The notes under the pieces: model-generated
What the model saw: the letters and a program-made list of their open reading frames with translations, nothing else
What the model was told of the DNA's origin: nothing
The model's database searches: none
Shown here: one piece after another, positions 23,041 through 35,560 of the stretch
Layout of the letters: each line of letters starts with the position of its first letter
How positions within the stretch are numbered: the stretch's first letter is position 1
Origin: Adineta vaga
Taxonomy: Eukaryota > Rotifera
Length of the DNA stretch: 64,000 nucleotides
Assembly (NCBI GenBank): GCA_021613535.1
Contig: CP075496.1
Coordinates: forward strand, 7,998,001 to 8,062,000
Direction: 5' to 3'
Made by a program: the position numbers and the translations under genes

Positions 23041-24831
23041 ATGTCTATTGTTAAAATCTTTCCAATAGTTGGAATACTATGTCTACAAACATTATTCAAT
23101 TGTCTTAGTTCAACAATCAGTCAATATATTTATGCATTTTACTTACATTCATATACAAATTCATCGGAAGGTATAGGAAATATTACGACAATAACAACAA
23201 GTGTATCTTATCGTTCATTGTATTGGTTGAATATAGTTGATGATAAGAGAAATGAAACATGTCCACAAAGTGATGTTTCTACAGATAGAGATGCTCAAGC
23301 ATGGGCACAACAACGTTCGGCTGAATTGTTTTTTTGGATACATTTAATGAGTAGTTGTCCAGTAATAGTTATGACATATATTCTTGGATTGTATACACCA
23401 AAACTAGGTAAACGTTTTGTTCTCATTTTACCGATGTTAGGTATGATCAGTCAAATTGTAATTTGGTTGGCAATTATTTATTTTCATTTACGTGAATTTT
23501 GGTGGTTTATAGCAGCATTTATAGTTGGTTTATCAGGTTCGAGTGGTGTCTTGGGTATGAATGTTTTTGTTAGCGTAGATCAACTTTAAAATACATTTTT
23601 GTCTTTTGATTCATCTAGGTTTAACTTTAAATTTAATTATTACTGAAAATACAATCGAAAGTCAACGTTCATCTCGTTTTGTACATCTTAATGCTGTGCA
23701 AACAGCTGTATCAGCAGTAGCAACATTTGGTATAGGCTATTACATACAGTGGCGTGGCTTTATTGATTTATACTGGATTGCATTTTCATTACAAATAATA
23801 TCGTTAAGTATAGTAATATTTTGTTTTAAATTTGCTGATAGAAATCTTGATGAACGAACACCACTTTTATCATCAACGAATGATGAATTTCATGAACTTC
23901 CATCTACTAACTGTCCTCAGTTTTTTCAAGTATGTACTGTTTTACGTTCTAATCATCGACCACGACAAAAGACGATCAGTTTATTGTTAACATTATTTGC
24001 TAATATGTCCTATATATTCGCCACAACAGCTTTTGCTCCATTCTTATGGTTTCTTCTTAATACACCTTTCTGTTGGACATCAAAAGATATTGGAAATTAT
24101 TCTGCATTAGGTGCTATCTCTTTTGCAATAATGAGTCTAATCGGTATGCAACTATTAACATATGTTGGAGCGAATGATGCTATTATTTGTATGATCAGTC
24201 ATGTATTCTTTTGTTCATCATGTTTATGGACTGCATTTGCACGACATAGTTGGCAATTATATGTTGGATTGTTATGGAGTGCTTTTTCAGGTTATCAAGG
24301 TGCATTAACAACATCGATGATATCGAAATGGTTAGAACCACATGAACGAAATAGTGTATTTACTCTTGTAACAGAAACAAATACGATTATTTATACGTGT
24401 GGAAATGCATTGTTTAATTGGATTTATGCACGTACAGTAATTAATTTTCGAAATTTGACATTTTTTATAGCAGTTGGTCTTGGTAATTGTTCCACTTATT
24501 TTAAACATGTAAGTATTTCGATATATTTGTTCTTATGAAACAAAGATCTTTTCGTTTCTCTTGAAGATGCCTTTTCTTTGTATCTCGAAAAATACCTGAC
24601 GTAGAAATTCCTATACTTACACAAAATGATATGAATTCGGTGCCAATTAATCTTCAACATGATCCAATACCACATGTTGGTGGTGCTAGTTGTATAATAA
24701 TTCGTTCTCGAGCGTCAACAACTACCTCACAACATTCACCAGTAATGAATAGATCTCACAGGAACTCGGCTTGTTATAATGAAACAGAAGAATTCACTAA
24801 TAGCTATATAAATGATCGAAATATGCTGTGA
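23041..24831 (+). CDS. SLC46-like major facilitator transporter, copy 1, with a 1-bp frameshift near the 3' end
   Basis: First of three tandem paralogues. Exons 23041-23554, 23619-24508 and 24567-24831. It has the SLC46 pattern: N-terminal span, glycosylated first loop with N-X-S/T sites, the loop 2-3 motif LYTPKLGKRF, then about ten further spans. SLC46 proteins carry folates or related solutes with protons; substrate here is unknown. In the last span, GGT at 24482-24484 carries one base more than copies 2 and 3, so the exon ends in phase 0 instead of phase 2. As written the protein stops a few codons into exon 3, although exon 3 stays open and homologous in the other frame to 24831. Either a real truncating mutation or a sequence error. 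Confidence 0.8.
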
Positions 24832-25331
24832 TATATTTTATTTTGATTGTATAAAGATGAAAAATTTCTCCGGTGAATGTCTGATATATTTAAAACAATG
24901 TAACTTGTATTTTAATAAACGTGATTAAATTATAAACACATTCGATATACTTTACTCACCATAACTTTGAATAGTGTTAATAAAATTTTTGAAAATTAAA
25001 TACAGTTTATTTGTTATTTTGCAATCAATATCTATAAAAAATTTCATTCGAAGGATCTCATCATTTTTCTTTCTTTCTCTTTTTTTCTTACAACCCACAT
25101 GAAAAAGAAAAAGTACATTCACCTTTTTTCTCTTCTTCCTGTTACTTCGCCTGTACTACTTGTTTCTTGTTCTCAACCCATTTTTTTTTCTATTCTCCAA
25201 AGAACAAGAAGGGAAAAAAAAGAGAAAATACGTCATAACCCGATGGATGACTAATATAGCATGTAAACTTCTAGTTCAAAACTAAAAATATTTTCATTAA
25301 CAAGCAATAAGATTAGAATACAAACTACATA
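24832..25331. other. intergenic between SLC46-like copies 1 and 2
   Basis: About 500 bp without a gene. It contains long T/C-rich and A/G-rich runs at 25060-25225, similar in composition to the run at 22830-22900 upstream of copy 1. Presumably promoter plus 3' UTR sequence. Confidence 0.55.
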
Positions 25332-27064
25332 ATGAGTATCGTTAATAATTATGCAATAGCTACTATTCTCTGTCTTCAAACAATATGTTTTACGATTATT
25401 TCAACTGTTGGACAATATATCTATGCATCCTATTTACAAACATATCCATATTCATCAAATGTAACTCAAAATCAAACAATTCACATACTTCATTCATTGC
25501 ATCGATTGAAAACTGTTAATGATGTTTCACAACAATGTATTGATAATTATTCAAATAATAGTGCACAACTATGGGCACAAGAACAAGCTGCTGATTTATT
25601 CTTTCGAATCGATTTATGGAATAGTTGTCCGATGGTTATAATGACATTTATATTGGGAATATATACTCCAAAATTAGGTCGACGATTCGTACTTATTCTA
25701 CCAATGTTAGGTACTGCTGTGCAATTAGCTATTTGGTTAGCAATTATTTATTTGCATTTAGCTGATTATTGGTGGTATATCGCTAGTTTTATTGTTGGTT
25801 TATCTGGTTCAACTTATATATTCAGTAAGAAAAATGTGTTGATTTATTATAAATTGATTTGATTCTTTTAAAGATTTTGTATTGAATTTAATTATAACGG
25901 ATAATACGACAGAAACTAATCGATCTGCTCGTTTTGTTCTATATGAAACAATAACTACTGCAGTATATGCTATTATTACATTTGGTATAGGTTATTATAT
26001 CAAATGGCGTGGTTTCACTGATCTTTATTGGATATCTTTAGGATTAGAAATCATTTCCATAGGAGTTGTGATAATTTTTTTCAAAAATACGACACCATCA
26101 ATCAATGAAAGTACTTCTCATTTAAACAATAATGATGTACAAATTCAAAATTCTTCTTCTTCTTTAAAAGCATCATGTCAAAATTGTACCTTCATTTTTC
26201 AAATTTTCAGTTTTAAAAATCATTCCCGTCAAAAATCAATTAGTCTTCTTTTAACTTTATTTGCCTATATCTTCTATTTATTATCTTATTCAACGTATAC
26301 TGCATTTCTTTGGTATCTACTCGATGCTCCTTTCTGTTGGTCATCGGAAAATATTGGAAATTACACTGCATTATCTGCAATTTGTTGTGCTATCTTTAGT
26401 TTACTTGGAATGAAATTATTTACACGTCTCGGTGCAAATGATATTATCATCTGTACTTTGAGTCATCTCTTTTTTACGGCATCATCTCTTTGGATTGCAT
26501 TTGCACAACATAGTTGGCAATTATATACCGGATTATTAATTAGTCCCTATGCTGATTATCAAAGTTCGTTAACAATACCAATAATGTCGACATGGCTAGC
26601 TCCACATGAACGAAATCATGTATTTACATTAGTAGCAGAAGTAAATACAATTGTTTCAACATTTGGAGAATCAATTTTCAATTGGATTTATGCGCAAACA
26701 GTAGCAAAATCTCGAAATTTTACATTATTCATTTCCGCTGGACTCAGTCTTGTCGCATTTATATTAAATATGTAAGAAATCAAAAGTTTAAATTCAAAAA
26801 CAAAACCTACAACTCTGATTTTTCTTTTTTCGTAGATGTTTATTTTGTGTAAATCGACAAGCATCAAAAGAATGTATATCTATTCCTTCAGAAACGGAAC
26901 CATTGCTTTCATCGACAAGTGAAATTACACATTCTGTTGAAGTTATTCGTCCATCTTTATTAATACCACATCTTCCTGTTAAAGTAAATTCTCTGTCGAA
27001 CTCACCAACTATTATAATGAAGAAAGAGATAGAAGAAGCATCAAATAACCTTATTGTTCTTTAA
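25332..27064 (+). CDS. SLC46-like major facilitator transporter, copy 2
   Basis: Exons 25332-25824, 25874-26771 and 26836-27064 close in frame to 539 residues. Same exon structure and phases as copy 3. Shared blocks include IYTPKLGRRFVLILPMLG, the second exon start VLNLIITDNTTE, and APFCWSSENIGNY. Twelve membrane spans are expected. The C-terminal tail of about 75 residues is polar and poorly conserved between copies. All three copies lie head to tail on the + strand, so they arose by tandem duplication. Substrate unknown. Confidence 0.85.
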
Positions 27065-27380
27065 TTTTTGAATGTTATAATCTGTTGATTTAATTAAATA
27101 AAAGTTCAACGGCGATACAAATACATTTCAAACCGATTCCTTCTTTTTATTAATAATCATCATCTAAAAGACCGTAGAGTAAAACGTGTTGACCGTACTA
27201 ATCGAAAACAATATATATATATATATATATATATTATCTGTTTCATATGTTATACAAGTGTACCAACTAGCTTATTTATCGTCACAGTTGATTGATTTTG
27301 TTTCAATGACTTAACTTTCATACAAGAGTCGATATTTACATATTCATTTTTTGTCAGTTCAAAAAACCTTATTCAATCGA
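27065..27380. other. intergenic between SLC46-like copies 2 and 3
   Basis: 316 bp without a gene, containing a TA dinucleotide run at about 27211-27233. Confidence 0.6.
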
Positions 27381-29081
27381 ATGACAGTAGTCAGTAGTTA
27401 TACGATCGCGACTGTTCTCAGTCTTCAAACTCTTTGTACTTGTATTATTTTTACACTTGGACAATATATTTATACATTCTATTTACAAACATATGCATTA
27501 TCATCAAATTCTATCATTCGAAATTTAACCATTCAAACTTCAACTAAAATTAATTCTGTTGAAAAATGTTTTAAAATTTCAAAATCACAAGATGCATTTG
27601 CTCAAGCATGGGCACAACAACGATCAGCTGATTTGTTCTTTTCGATTAATCTTTGGAGTTGTTTTCCAATTATTATTATGACATATATTCTTGGATTATA
27701 TACACCAAAATTAGGTCGACGATTTGTTCTTATCTTACCTATGGTTGGTATAACTATTCAAGTTACAATTTGGTTAGCAATTATATATTTTCATCTACCT
27801 GAATATTGGTGGTATATAGCAGCATTTATTGTTGGTTTATCTGGTTCTGATAATATTCGGAGTAAATTTTTGAAATTATGTTAGTAAATTGTGAATATTC
27901 TATGTTTTATTTAGATTTTGTATTGAATTTATTTATTACTGAAAATACAATTGAAAGTGAACGTTCATCACGTTTTGTAGTTTTCGGTGGAATATCAATG
28001 ATTGTAGCTGCAATAGGAACATTTGTTATTGGTTATTATATAGCATGGTATGGTTTCAAAGATCTATATTGGATTGCATTAATCTTACAGATAATTTCAA
28101 TTTTTATCGTTCTCTTCTTTTTTAAATCTGATAAAAATCATTATAAATACTTGACAAATTCAAATCATTCGAATTTATTACTTCGTACACCGAATAGACA
28201 AAATTCATTAATAAATTGTCGATTTTATTTTGATATTTGTCAAGTTTTTCGCTTTCGAAATCGATCACGAAAGAAATCTTTCAGTCTTCTATTAACACTT
28301 CTTGCTTATGCATCATTTTCATTCATTTGCACTGCATTTACTGTTCTTCTTCTCTATCTTCTCAATGCTCCATTTTGTTGGACATCAAAACATATTGGCA
28401 ATTTTTCTGCAACAGCTTTGATTACATTTGGAATTCTAAGTGTTTTAGGAATGAAACTATTAACGAAACTTGGTGCTTCTGATACGATTATATGTATAAT
28501 AAGTCATATTTTCTTTTGTTTAGCATCACTTTGGTTAGCATTTGCAAAAAATGATTTACAAATGTATTTGGGTTTAATACTTAGTTCATTTTCTGGTTAT
28601 CAAAACTTTTTAACTTTATCAATGATATCCAAATGGTTAGAACCACATGAACGAACAAATGCATTTACATTAGTCACAGAAATTAATACAATTATGAAAG
28701 TAACAGGATATTGTTTTTTTAATTGGATCTATGCACGAACAGTTATTCATTATAAAAATTTTACATTCTTACTTGCAGCTGGGTTATGTTTGATTCCATT
28801 AGTTTTGAATATGTAAGAATAGAATTATTCTTGTGAGAAAACGAAATTATAGAAATAAAATGTGTTCTAGATGTTTATGGTATATATCACGATCAATGAT
28901 GGATGAAGATAGTGAACCTAACGAAGAGATTGATTTACAATCGGAAATGCTTACTGTACCTGCTGATTGGCCAGCACCAATTGGAGATGCAAATTCACTG
29001 CTAATTCCACAACAATTCTCTGACTTATCACGAACGAGTTCAATAGCATCGAGTGATGAACATGATGTTCAAACCATTTAA
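27381..29081 (+). CDS. SLC46-like major facilitator transporter, copy 3
   Basis: Exons 27381-27861, 27915-28812 and 28871-29081 close in frame to 529 residues. The start is the ATG at 27381, which aligns with the starts of copies 1 and 2; the longer upstream open frame lacks an ATG. Shared blocks are LYTPKLGRRFVLILPMVG, VLNLFITENTIESERSSRF and APFCWTSKHIGNF. The last span reads into a polar cytoplasmic tail in the same phase as copy 2. Expected to be a 12-span plasma-membrane or lysosomal solute carrier. Confidence 0.85.
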
Positions 29082-29587
29082 TATTCATACATTGTTATTA
29101 GGTTTTTATTGAATGATATCTAAGTAAATTGTTTTTAAATAAATATAACTTATAGGAAATATTCATTTTATTTCAATTCTTTTCTCTAAATAGAAGAAAA
29201 TCTATTGTTTTCTATGTTTACTACAGAAATTAAAAGTTTCTTCTCGTGCTTGTATTTTGTTATCCGGTACGATAGATGTCCTTCTACGTCCATGATATTC
29301 AAGTTTATTTATTAAACTGTTAAATTAATTGATTTTAACTCTAATGAAAAATAAATTACGAATGAATTGAGAATATTTGAAAATAAAATATCAAATTAGT
29401 GCCATCTATTCATTTGCTGTTTATCTCAATCTCTCCTAAGTTAACCGTAATTTTCTCATGGATCAACTTTAAAATGCTTCTTGTGTCGAAAATATTTTTT
29501 TTTATGAAATTAAATCAATGATCAATTAAAATCTCATTTGACATATTTTTTCTTTCGTCGTGAATTAAAACATTTTTTGGAATAATT
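29082..29587. other. intergenic, 506 bp
   Basis: No gene seen. It separates SLC46-like copy 3 from SLC39A9 and contains one copy of the recurrent GCCATCTAT motif (29397-29413). Confidence 0.6.
29397..29413 (-). promoter_or_regulatory. candidate ATAGATGGCRCTA element upstream of SLC39A9
   Basis: The minus strand reads ATGAATAGATGGCACTA, one of five similar intergenic sites in this window. It lies about 175 bp upstream of the SLC39A9 start codon. No binding factor is known; a partial likeness to the CTCF core (AGRKGGC) is noted only as a lead. Confidence 0.35.
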
Positions 29588-31258
29588 ATGTCAGAATCAT
29601 TTATGTTAAGTATGTTCAGTTTAGCCATGTTTCTTGGCTCATATCTGTCCGGTCTTGTTCCATTGGCATTTACACTTTCTGAAGTATGTATAATCTAATG
29701 AAAATAATCACAAACAAAAATACGAATAATTCATTTAGACTAAAATGCGTTATGTTACCGTACTTGGCGCCGGTCTTTTGGTTGGCACAGCTTTAGCAGT
29801 CATTGTTCCCGAAGGTGTTCATGCACTTTATATGAGTGAATTAGAAACAAATCAAATGCAAACACAACATGAATTTCATGCTGATCATAAAGTTATTGGT
29901 CGACATTTAAATCAAGTTGATAATGATAATAAAGCAGAAAATCATGGTAGCAAAGGAGAGTTTTTACCACCTGTTCATCAACATACAGCTGATCGACCAA
30001 GAGAATTAGGTTCAGAACTTGGACATAAACATACGGATACTACACATTCAGCTATTGGTACGATGATTGCATAGGATTTTCAAGAATAATTTCTTATGTC
30101 TTCAGGTATAACATTGATACTTGGTTTTGTTTTTATGCTCGTTATTGATAACTGCGGTTCGAGAATAATTCGACATCATGGAAATCAGAGTATGTTATAA
30201 CGAATTATTTCTAGAGAAAACTTTCACTTATTATTTTTTAGTGATTGATGCATCAAGTTCAATCGGTATGTTGAAATCCAAAGCAACATGGACAGCTACA
30301 TTAGGTCTGGTTGTACATGCAGCAGCTGATGGAATTGCTCTAGGTAATAAGAAGCAACAGATTTCCTTATGTTAATAAATTCTATGACGATAAGTGAGAC
30401 AATTGAAAAACTGAAAAGTTATCCGTTCATTTACATGTAAAATATACAATATTCAGATCAGATGTATCTATGGAAGTTAGAACATAAGAATTCTTTCAAT
30501 TAAAAACAAATCTATTATCTAGAAATTTCTAGATTGACAATTTTTATCGTCATACGGATGAATAAGTTCTTATAATCGTATCTTTTCTACAATAGATTTT
30601 ATGATATATAAACAAAAAGTATAAAAATAAATTGCTTCCACGTTGCTACTAGACATAATAGTCAATAAAAACATGAGTTTTTTTTTAAATAAATAATGCT
30701 TCGAAGTATTTGAATATTCTTTAGTTTAATTCAATGTATTTTAGGCGCAGCATCAGCAACAAGTCGATTTAATGTGGAATTAATTGTATTTATGGCAATT
30801 ATGTTACATAAAGTAATCTTTATTCTATTAACTAAAATGAAATATATATTTGAATCTATTTATAGGCACCAGCAGCATTTGGTCTAGTTTCATTTCTCAT
30901 ATCTGACGGTGTTGATCGTAAACGAATTCGACGTCATCTATTAATTTTTTCTTTAGCTGCTCCATTAATGGCTATATTTACTTTTGTTTTGTTAAAAAGT
31001 GTACGTCTTCTTTCATCCAAGGAAATATTTAGTCTATCATTTTCATTTCTCTAGAGAGTTCATGACACTTATTCCGTTGATTCGACAGGTCTTGCAATGT
31101 TATTTAGTGCTGGAACATTTCTATTCGTTGCGACTGTTCACGTCTTACCAGAAGTACAATCACATTACGATGATCGACAATTTCGTGCCGTTGAACTTCT
31201 CATTCTTATCATTGGATGTTGTTTTCCTATTATCCTTTCTATGGGACATAAACATTGA
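29588..31258 (+). CDS. SLC39A9: zinc transporter ZIP9
   Basis: Seven exons (29588-29683, 29739-30057, 30106-30189, 30242-30343, 30745-30812, about 30866-31000, 31055-31258) give about 335 residues. Blocks typical of ZIP9 are present: the N-terminal span [21 protein letters not shown], the metal-site helix [26 protein letters not shown], and [21 protein letters not shown] with an [10 protein letters not shown]-terminus. A His-rich variable loop lies between spans 2 and 3. ZIP9 moves zinc into the cytosol, often from the Golgi or across the plasma membrane. The fourth intron (30344-30744) is 401 bp, long for this region. Confidence 0.92.
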
Positions 31259-31391
31259 ACAAAATGCATCTTTATGTAAAAAATTGTACATATATAGAAA
31301 ACTTATTTTTAGTAGAATAATATCAAATGGAAATCTTTATTTCTTTTTGTTGTCAAATTTTTTTTAGATCATTCTCTCTCGTTTGTTTTCA

Positions 31392-32610
31392 ATGGCCGAT
31401 GATATTTATGTAGTAGAAAGAATTCTCAATAAGCGAATCCTTGAAAATGGTGAAATTGAATATTTTTTAAAATGGTTCGGTTATGATGAAGATGATGCGA
31501 CATGGGAACCAGAAGAAAATGTTTTCTGTAAAGATTTAATTAAATTATTTGAAAGAACTATCGAAAATATTGTAAGTAGAATTGTATTAGATTTGTTTTT
31601 TTTTAAATGTTTTCTTTTTGCATCTCATAGGAAGATGAATGCATATCATCTTTAAATCAAATGCTATATGAAATCGAAAATCTCGTCGAAACAGGTAAGT
31701 TATCGGATGAATAATATAATATTCCGGGAAAAAAAGAATATAATTAATGACTATTATCATTATATTTCATTCTTGATTTTAGTCCCTCCAATATCGTCTG
31801 ATTGCATTGATATGAGTAATAATGAATTGATTCTTGATCATTCCTTATCACCAACTATCGCCGAATCTACTTCGTCAATTATTGTCAAAGCCGATATTCC
31901 TAGTAAGATATTTATATAGAAGAAATAATCGAATTATTTAATCAATATTTATCTTTAGATGGTCATAACAATAGTATTTCCAGAAGTAATAGTATGGAAA
32001 AAGTCAATGACAGTGGTAAATTCATGTCATATTTTCAAACTCTATCTTACATTGTTGTTTTGTTTTTTAGAAGAAATACCAATTTCCAATGCAAATTCAG
32101 AGGTAAGAACTCATCTTCAAATGATATTTTCAATCGATCTAGAATTTTATTTTTCTTCAGCCACCATTGACTATAAATCGTCGTCGTAAACGAACAAAAA
32201 CTACCTCACGAACTCGTCGAAAAAAGCTTCGATCTGATTCCAATCCAAATAAATCCACGATTGTTGATGAAAATGCCAATGATATTGAAAGACAAGAACA
32301 AATGGAAGTACAAAATAATACAATTGATTATATCTCTCTAGAACCTGAACGTATTGTTTCAATAACACGTTCACGTTTACCAGCTCAACAACTTGAATTT
32401 CTTTTAAAATGTTCACGTTGTCCAACAAAATTATTTTTCATTTCAAATGAAAAAGCCAAAGAACTTGTACCGGATTTATTGATTGAATTTTATGAACGAC
32501 ATATTAATTGGTTTATAGATTCACCTTCACCATCATCATCCAAACAGAAAAAAACCAAACGTGAAAGTAATTTACCTATGCGACGCAATACAAATAAACA
32601 AAAATCCTAA
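31392..32610 (+). CDS. HP1-type chromodomain / chromoshadow protein
   Basis: Six exons (31392-31571, 31631-31694, 31783-31902, 31959-32015, 32071-32102, 32161-32610) encode 300 residues. The N-terminal chromodomain (about 4-55) has the H3K9me-binding aromatic cage: Tyr6, Trp28 and Tyr31 in YVVERIL and FLKWFGY. After a Ser-rich hinge with an Arg/Lys patch (RRRKRTKTT), a C-terminal chromoshadow domain is recognisable by [27 protein letters not shown]. Heterochromatin protein 1 dimerises through the shadow domain and recruits PxVxL proteins. The hinge is longer than in vertebrate CBX1/3/5 (about 185 residues total there). Confidence 0.9.
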
Positions 32611-33059
32611 ATATAAATATATACATTTACATATTTGTTGTATCTTATGCTTTTTTTTTCTTCTTCTTTGTTGTTGTTACTGTTTAATTCTATTATTATA
32701 CAATTGTACAAAAAAATCAAACATTTGTGTATATTCAAACAATGAAATATATATACAATAAAGATAAATTTTTGGAAAATAAAAGCCAAAACGTAATGAA
32801 TTATGGTCAAGGATTAAGATTTCATATTTAGATTCGTCTGATAGAATGATGAGTGTGATGAACTACTTTGGCAATCTTACCATGGAATAATTATCATTTG
32901 TTTTGTTTCTTTGTTGTTTGAATGATTTCGATGTTTTAAAATCTTATTTCTTAGTTTATATTCCAAATAAAAAAAAGAGAACTGATAGAGGCATAACAAT
33001 CAGAAAGAAGAAGAAAAAAAATCATGGCTAAATGTTGAAAAGTTTATATCTTTGATTCC
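32611..33059. other. intergenic, convergent, 449 bp
   Basis: 3' ends of the HP1 gene (+) and PSMA4 (-) face each other here. AT-rich; no gene seen. Confidence 0.6.
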
Positions 33060-33938
33060 TTATTTCTTTTCTTTTTCAACTGTTGATGAACTAGTTGTTG
33101 TTTGCTGTTGTTTTTGTCTATCAGCTTCTAATTTACTCTGTTCATCTTCATACTGTTTAATTAATGTTGTTAATTCTTCATCTTTTAACATGCGAATTGT
33201 TGTTTGATTTGTTTTATCATCATGTTGTAAAACAGCAATTTCAATTTTTTCCGGTGTTAATTTTGTTGTATCAAGTGTTTTACTAAATACTCGAATAGCT
33301 AAACGTAATGCATCATTTAGTTGGGTTTCACCTATTTTATATTCTTGTTTAAGAATTGATATCGCCGTTTGAGAATTATGACCGACACATGTTGCTTTCC
33401 ATCCACCATAGTTTCCACTTGGATCAGATTGATATAATTGATAACCATAATGTTTATCCCAACCCATATAGAGAAATGAAACACCAAATGGACGTTTACC
33501 ACCGAATTGAGTATATGCTTGTTTAATATTACATAAACGTGAAACAATATATTCAATTGGTGCTGGTTCTTGATATGTTAATAAATATCTGTATGAAAGA
33601 GAAAAACACAATTTCTATTTGTATATATATTTTTTTCTTTGGAATAGTTACCGTTGTCCAATCATACGTAATTCATTGATTAAGACATTTGCATCACTGG
33701 TTATACCAGAAACTGAACAACAAAGATCATCATGAATCTTATAGATTTTTTCCGAATATTTCACATCATCAAGTAATGGACTTATGTTACGTTTTTCACC
33801 GGCAAGTACAACACCATTTTCAGCAAGAATACCTAATGAAGCACCAGAATGAGAAATAGCTTCTAACGCATATTCAACTTGATATAAACGCCCTTCAGGA
33901 GAGAATATTGTTGCACGTGTATCATATCGACGAGCCAT
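33060..33938 (-). CDS. PSMA4: 20S proteasome subunit alpha type-4 (alpha3)
   Basis: Two exons (33938-33652, 33588-33060) encode 271 residues, near the usual 261. The N-terminus [18 protein letters not shown] is the alpha-subunit signature that gates the core particle, followed by [25 protein letters not shown] and [15 protein letters not shown] match alpha3. The C-terminus is a Gln/Lys-rich tail ([18 protein letters not shown]). This subunit is structural, part of the outer alpha ring of the 20S proteasome. The intron is 63 bp. Confidence 0.97.
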
Positions 33939-34132
33939 GAATTTTGAATTCTTTTTTCTTTAATCTACAATTTCGAAGATATTCATACAAAGACAAATAT
34001 GAATAATTATCTATATATATATATATGTATATATTGCGTATATAAGAGATTCAAAAAACAAAAGAATTGTTACGAAAGATACACGTAAGAAGAGCAAAGA
34101 ATGAGATTTTTACAAGATTTTGTAAATCCTTA

Positions 34133-35248
34133 TTACGGATGAACGTCTGTGTGGCGACGTTTAGGTTTTTTTGGATTACGTGAACGACTTTTAGCTTTAC
34201 AAATAGGACATATAGGTGCATTGCGATGAATTTGTTGTTGACATGATTGACAAGTCTACAAAAAAACATTATAGATTTGATGGATATTGTTATTTTTATG
34301 GATAAAAACTGTCGTTACCTTCATAGGTGGTGGTTGCTGTCTAAATGCTGATCGGTCAACTGTCGATGTCATTGTACCAAGTACTTTTGATACATTAATA
34401 CCTGTTGCTTGAGATTGATTTGTACTAGAAGCTGATGTTCCAGTTGAAACTGGACCCGTATTTATGGAACCAGTCATCTGTTGTGATTGATGAAGAAATG
34501 GTGCAACTAATGAATGATGTTGTTCGTGAATATTATCCGATGCTGTGGAAGATAAATGAGAAGTTCGATTTGCTGCTGTTGTTGTTGTTTCATGATCATT
34601 TGATTGTTGAGAAATCAATCTAAATAATACACTGAGCAAAATCTGAATTTGATCTACTGAAATTAACGTACTGTATTGTCATCAATGCTGCTTCATCATC
34701 TTCATTTTCTTGTAGTTTATCCAAACTGAGTATTTCTCGTAATTTATTTATTTGATCTTTCATCGGTTGATAATCTTTTAGAATACGTTTACTTTCTTGT
34801 AATGCTTTCGTTCGTTCTTCTTCAGCTTGTTTTATTGTTGTTTCCATCTAAATAAAATAAAAAAATCTATTTGAATGTCTTCTTGTCTTTATTTATAACA
34901 TACAATATTAATATCAGCATGAATTAATCGCAATTCTTCAATGTGTGACATCCGTTCTTGAACAAGCATATCAAGTTCTTTACGAAATTCACGTAAAACT
35001 TGGTTTTCACGTGTAACTAGTTCGGTATTTTGATTTAGATGTGTTTGAAGACGTTGTAATTGACTTTGTTTGTCTCTTTAAAAAAAGAAATCCACAATTA
35101 ATTTATTTCATTAAGATTGAAAAAAAACAACAACAAAAACAACATACCCTAATTCTTTGATTAAATCCAGTTTACGCATTGATACAATTAAATCACGTTC
35201 TTCGCCTGCGGATGTTGATGAAGAAGCTTTTTCAGTTAGATTTTCCAT
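34133..35248 (-). CDS. ZC4H2: zinc finger C4H2 domain-containing protein
   Basis: Five exons on the minus strand (35248-35148, 35075-34904, 34847-34672, 34619-34319, 34255-34133) give 290 residues in frame; human ZC4H2 has 224. A coiled-coil half contains [13 protein letters not shown], a block nearly identical to the vertebrate protein, followed by [14 protein letters not shown] Thr/Ser/Gln-rich insert explains the extra length. FRQQPPPMK leads into the C4H2 finger: C252-x2-C255, His260, Cys266-x2-Cys269 and the basic tail [15 protein letters not shown]. In vertebrates it stabilises RNF220 and SMAD signalling in neurons. The conserved C-terminus makes the assignment secure. Confidence 0.96.
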
Positions 35249-35560
35249 TTATATGATGTTAGGGATGATGATGGTGGTGGTGGTGATGATGATGATGAAT
35301 AGATAGATCAACGAAACAAATAAAGGTCAAATAGGAAACTGACCAATCATATATGATGGCGCTAGTATCACATTCTATTTTTTCGAATTTTTTTGCATAA
35401 ATTTAATTTGAAATCATATTTTCTATTAAAATCAATGACATTTTCTTATTAGAAACAATTTTATAATTTTTAGAGAGGTTGTTGTCAAGGGTGAATAGTT
35501 GTTAATGATTAAAATTCGCAATTCATATTTTGTCAATCGTATATTGTATAGTGATCAACG
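35249..35560. promoter_or_regulatory. short divergent promoter region, ZC4H2 (-) / AXDND1-like (+)
   Basis: Only 312 bp separate the two opposite start codons, so the promoters must share this interval. It holds a GAT/GGT triplet microsatellite (35262-35296) and one of the recurrent GATGGCGCTA motifs (35353-35367). Confidence 0.6.
35353..35367 (+). promoter_or_regulatory. candidate ATGATGGCGCTA element
   Basis: ATGATGGCGCTAGTA in the middle of the 312-bp divergent promoter, 105 bp from the ZC4H2 start and 194 bp from the AXDND1-like start. One of five similar sites. Confidence 0.35.
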
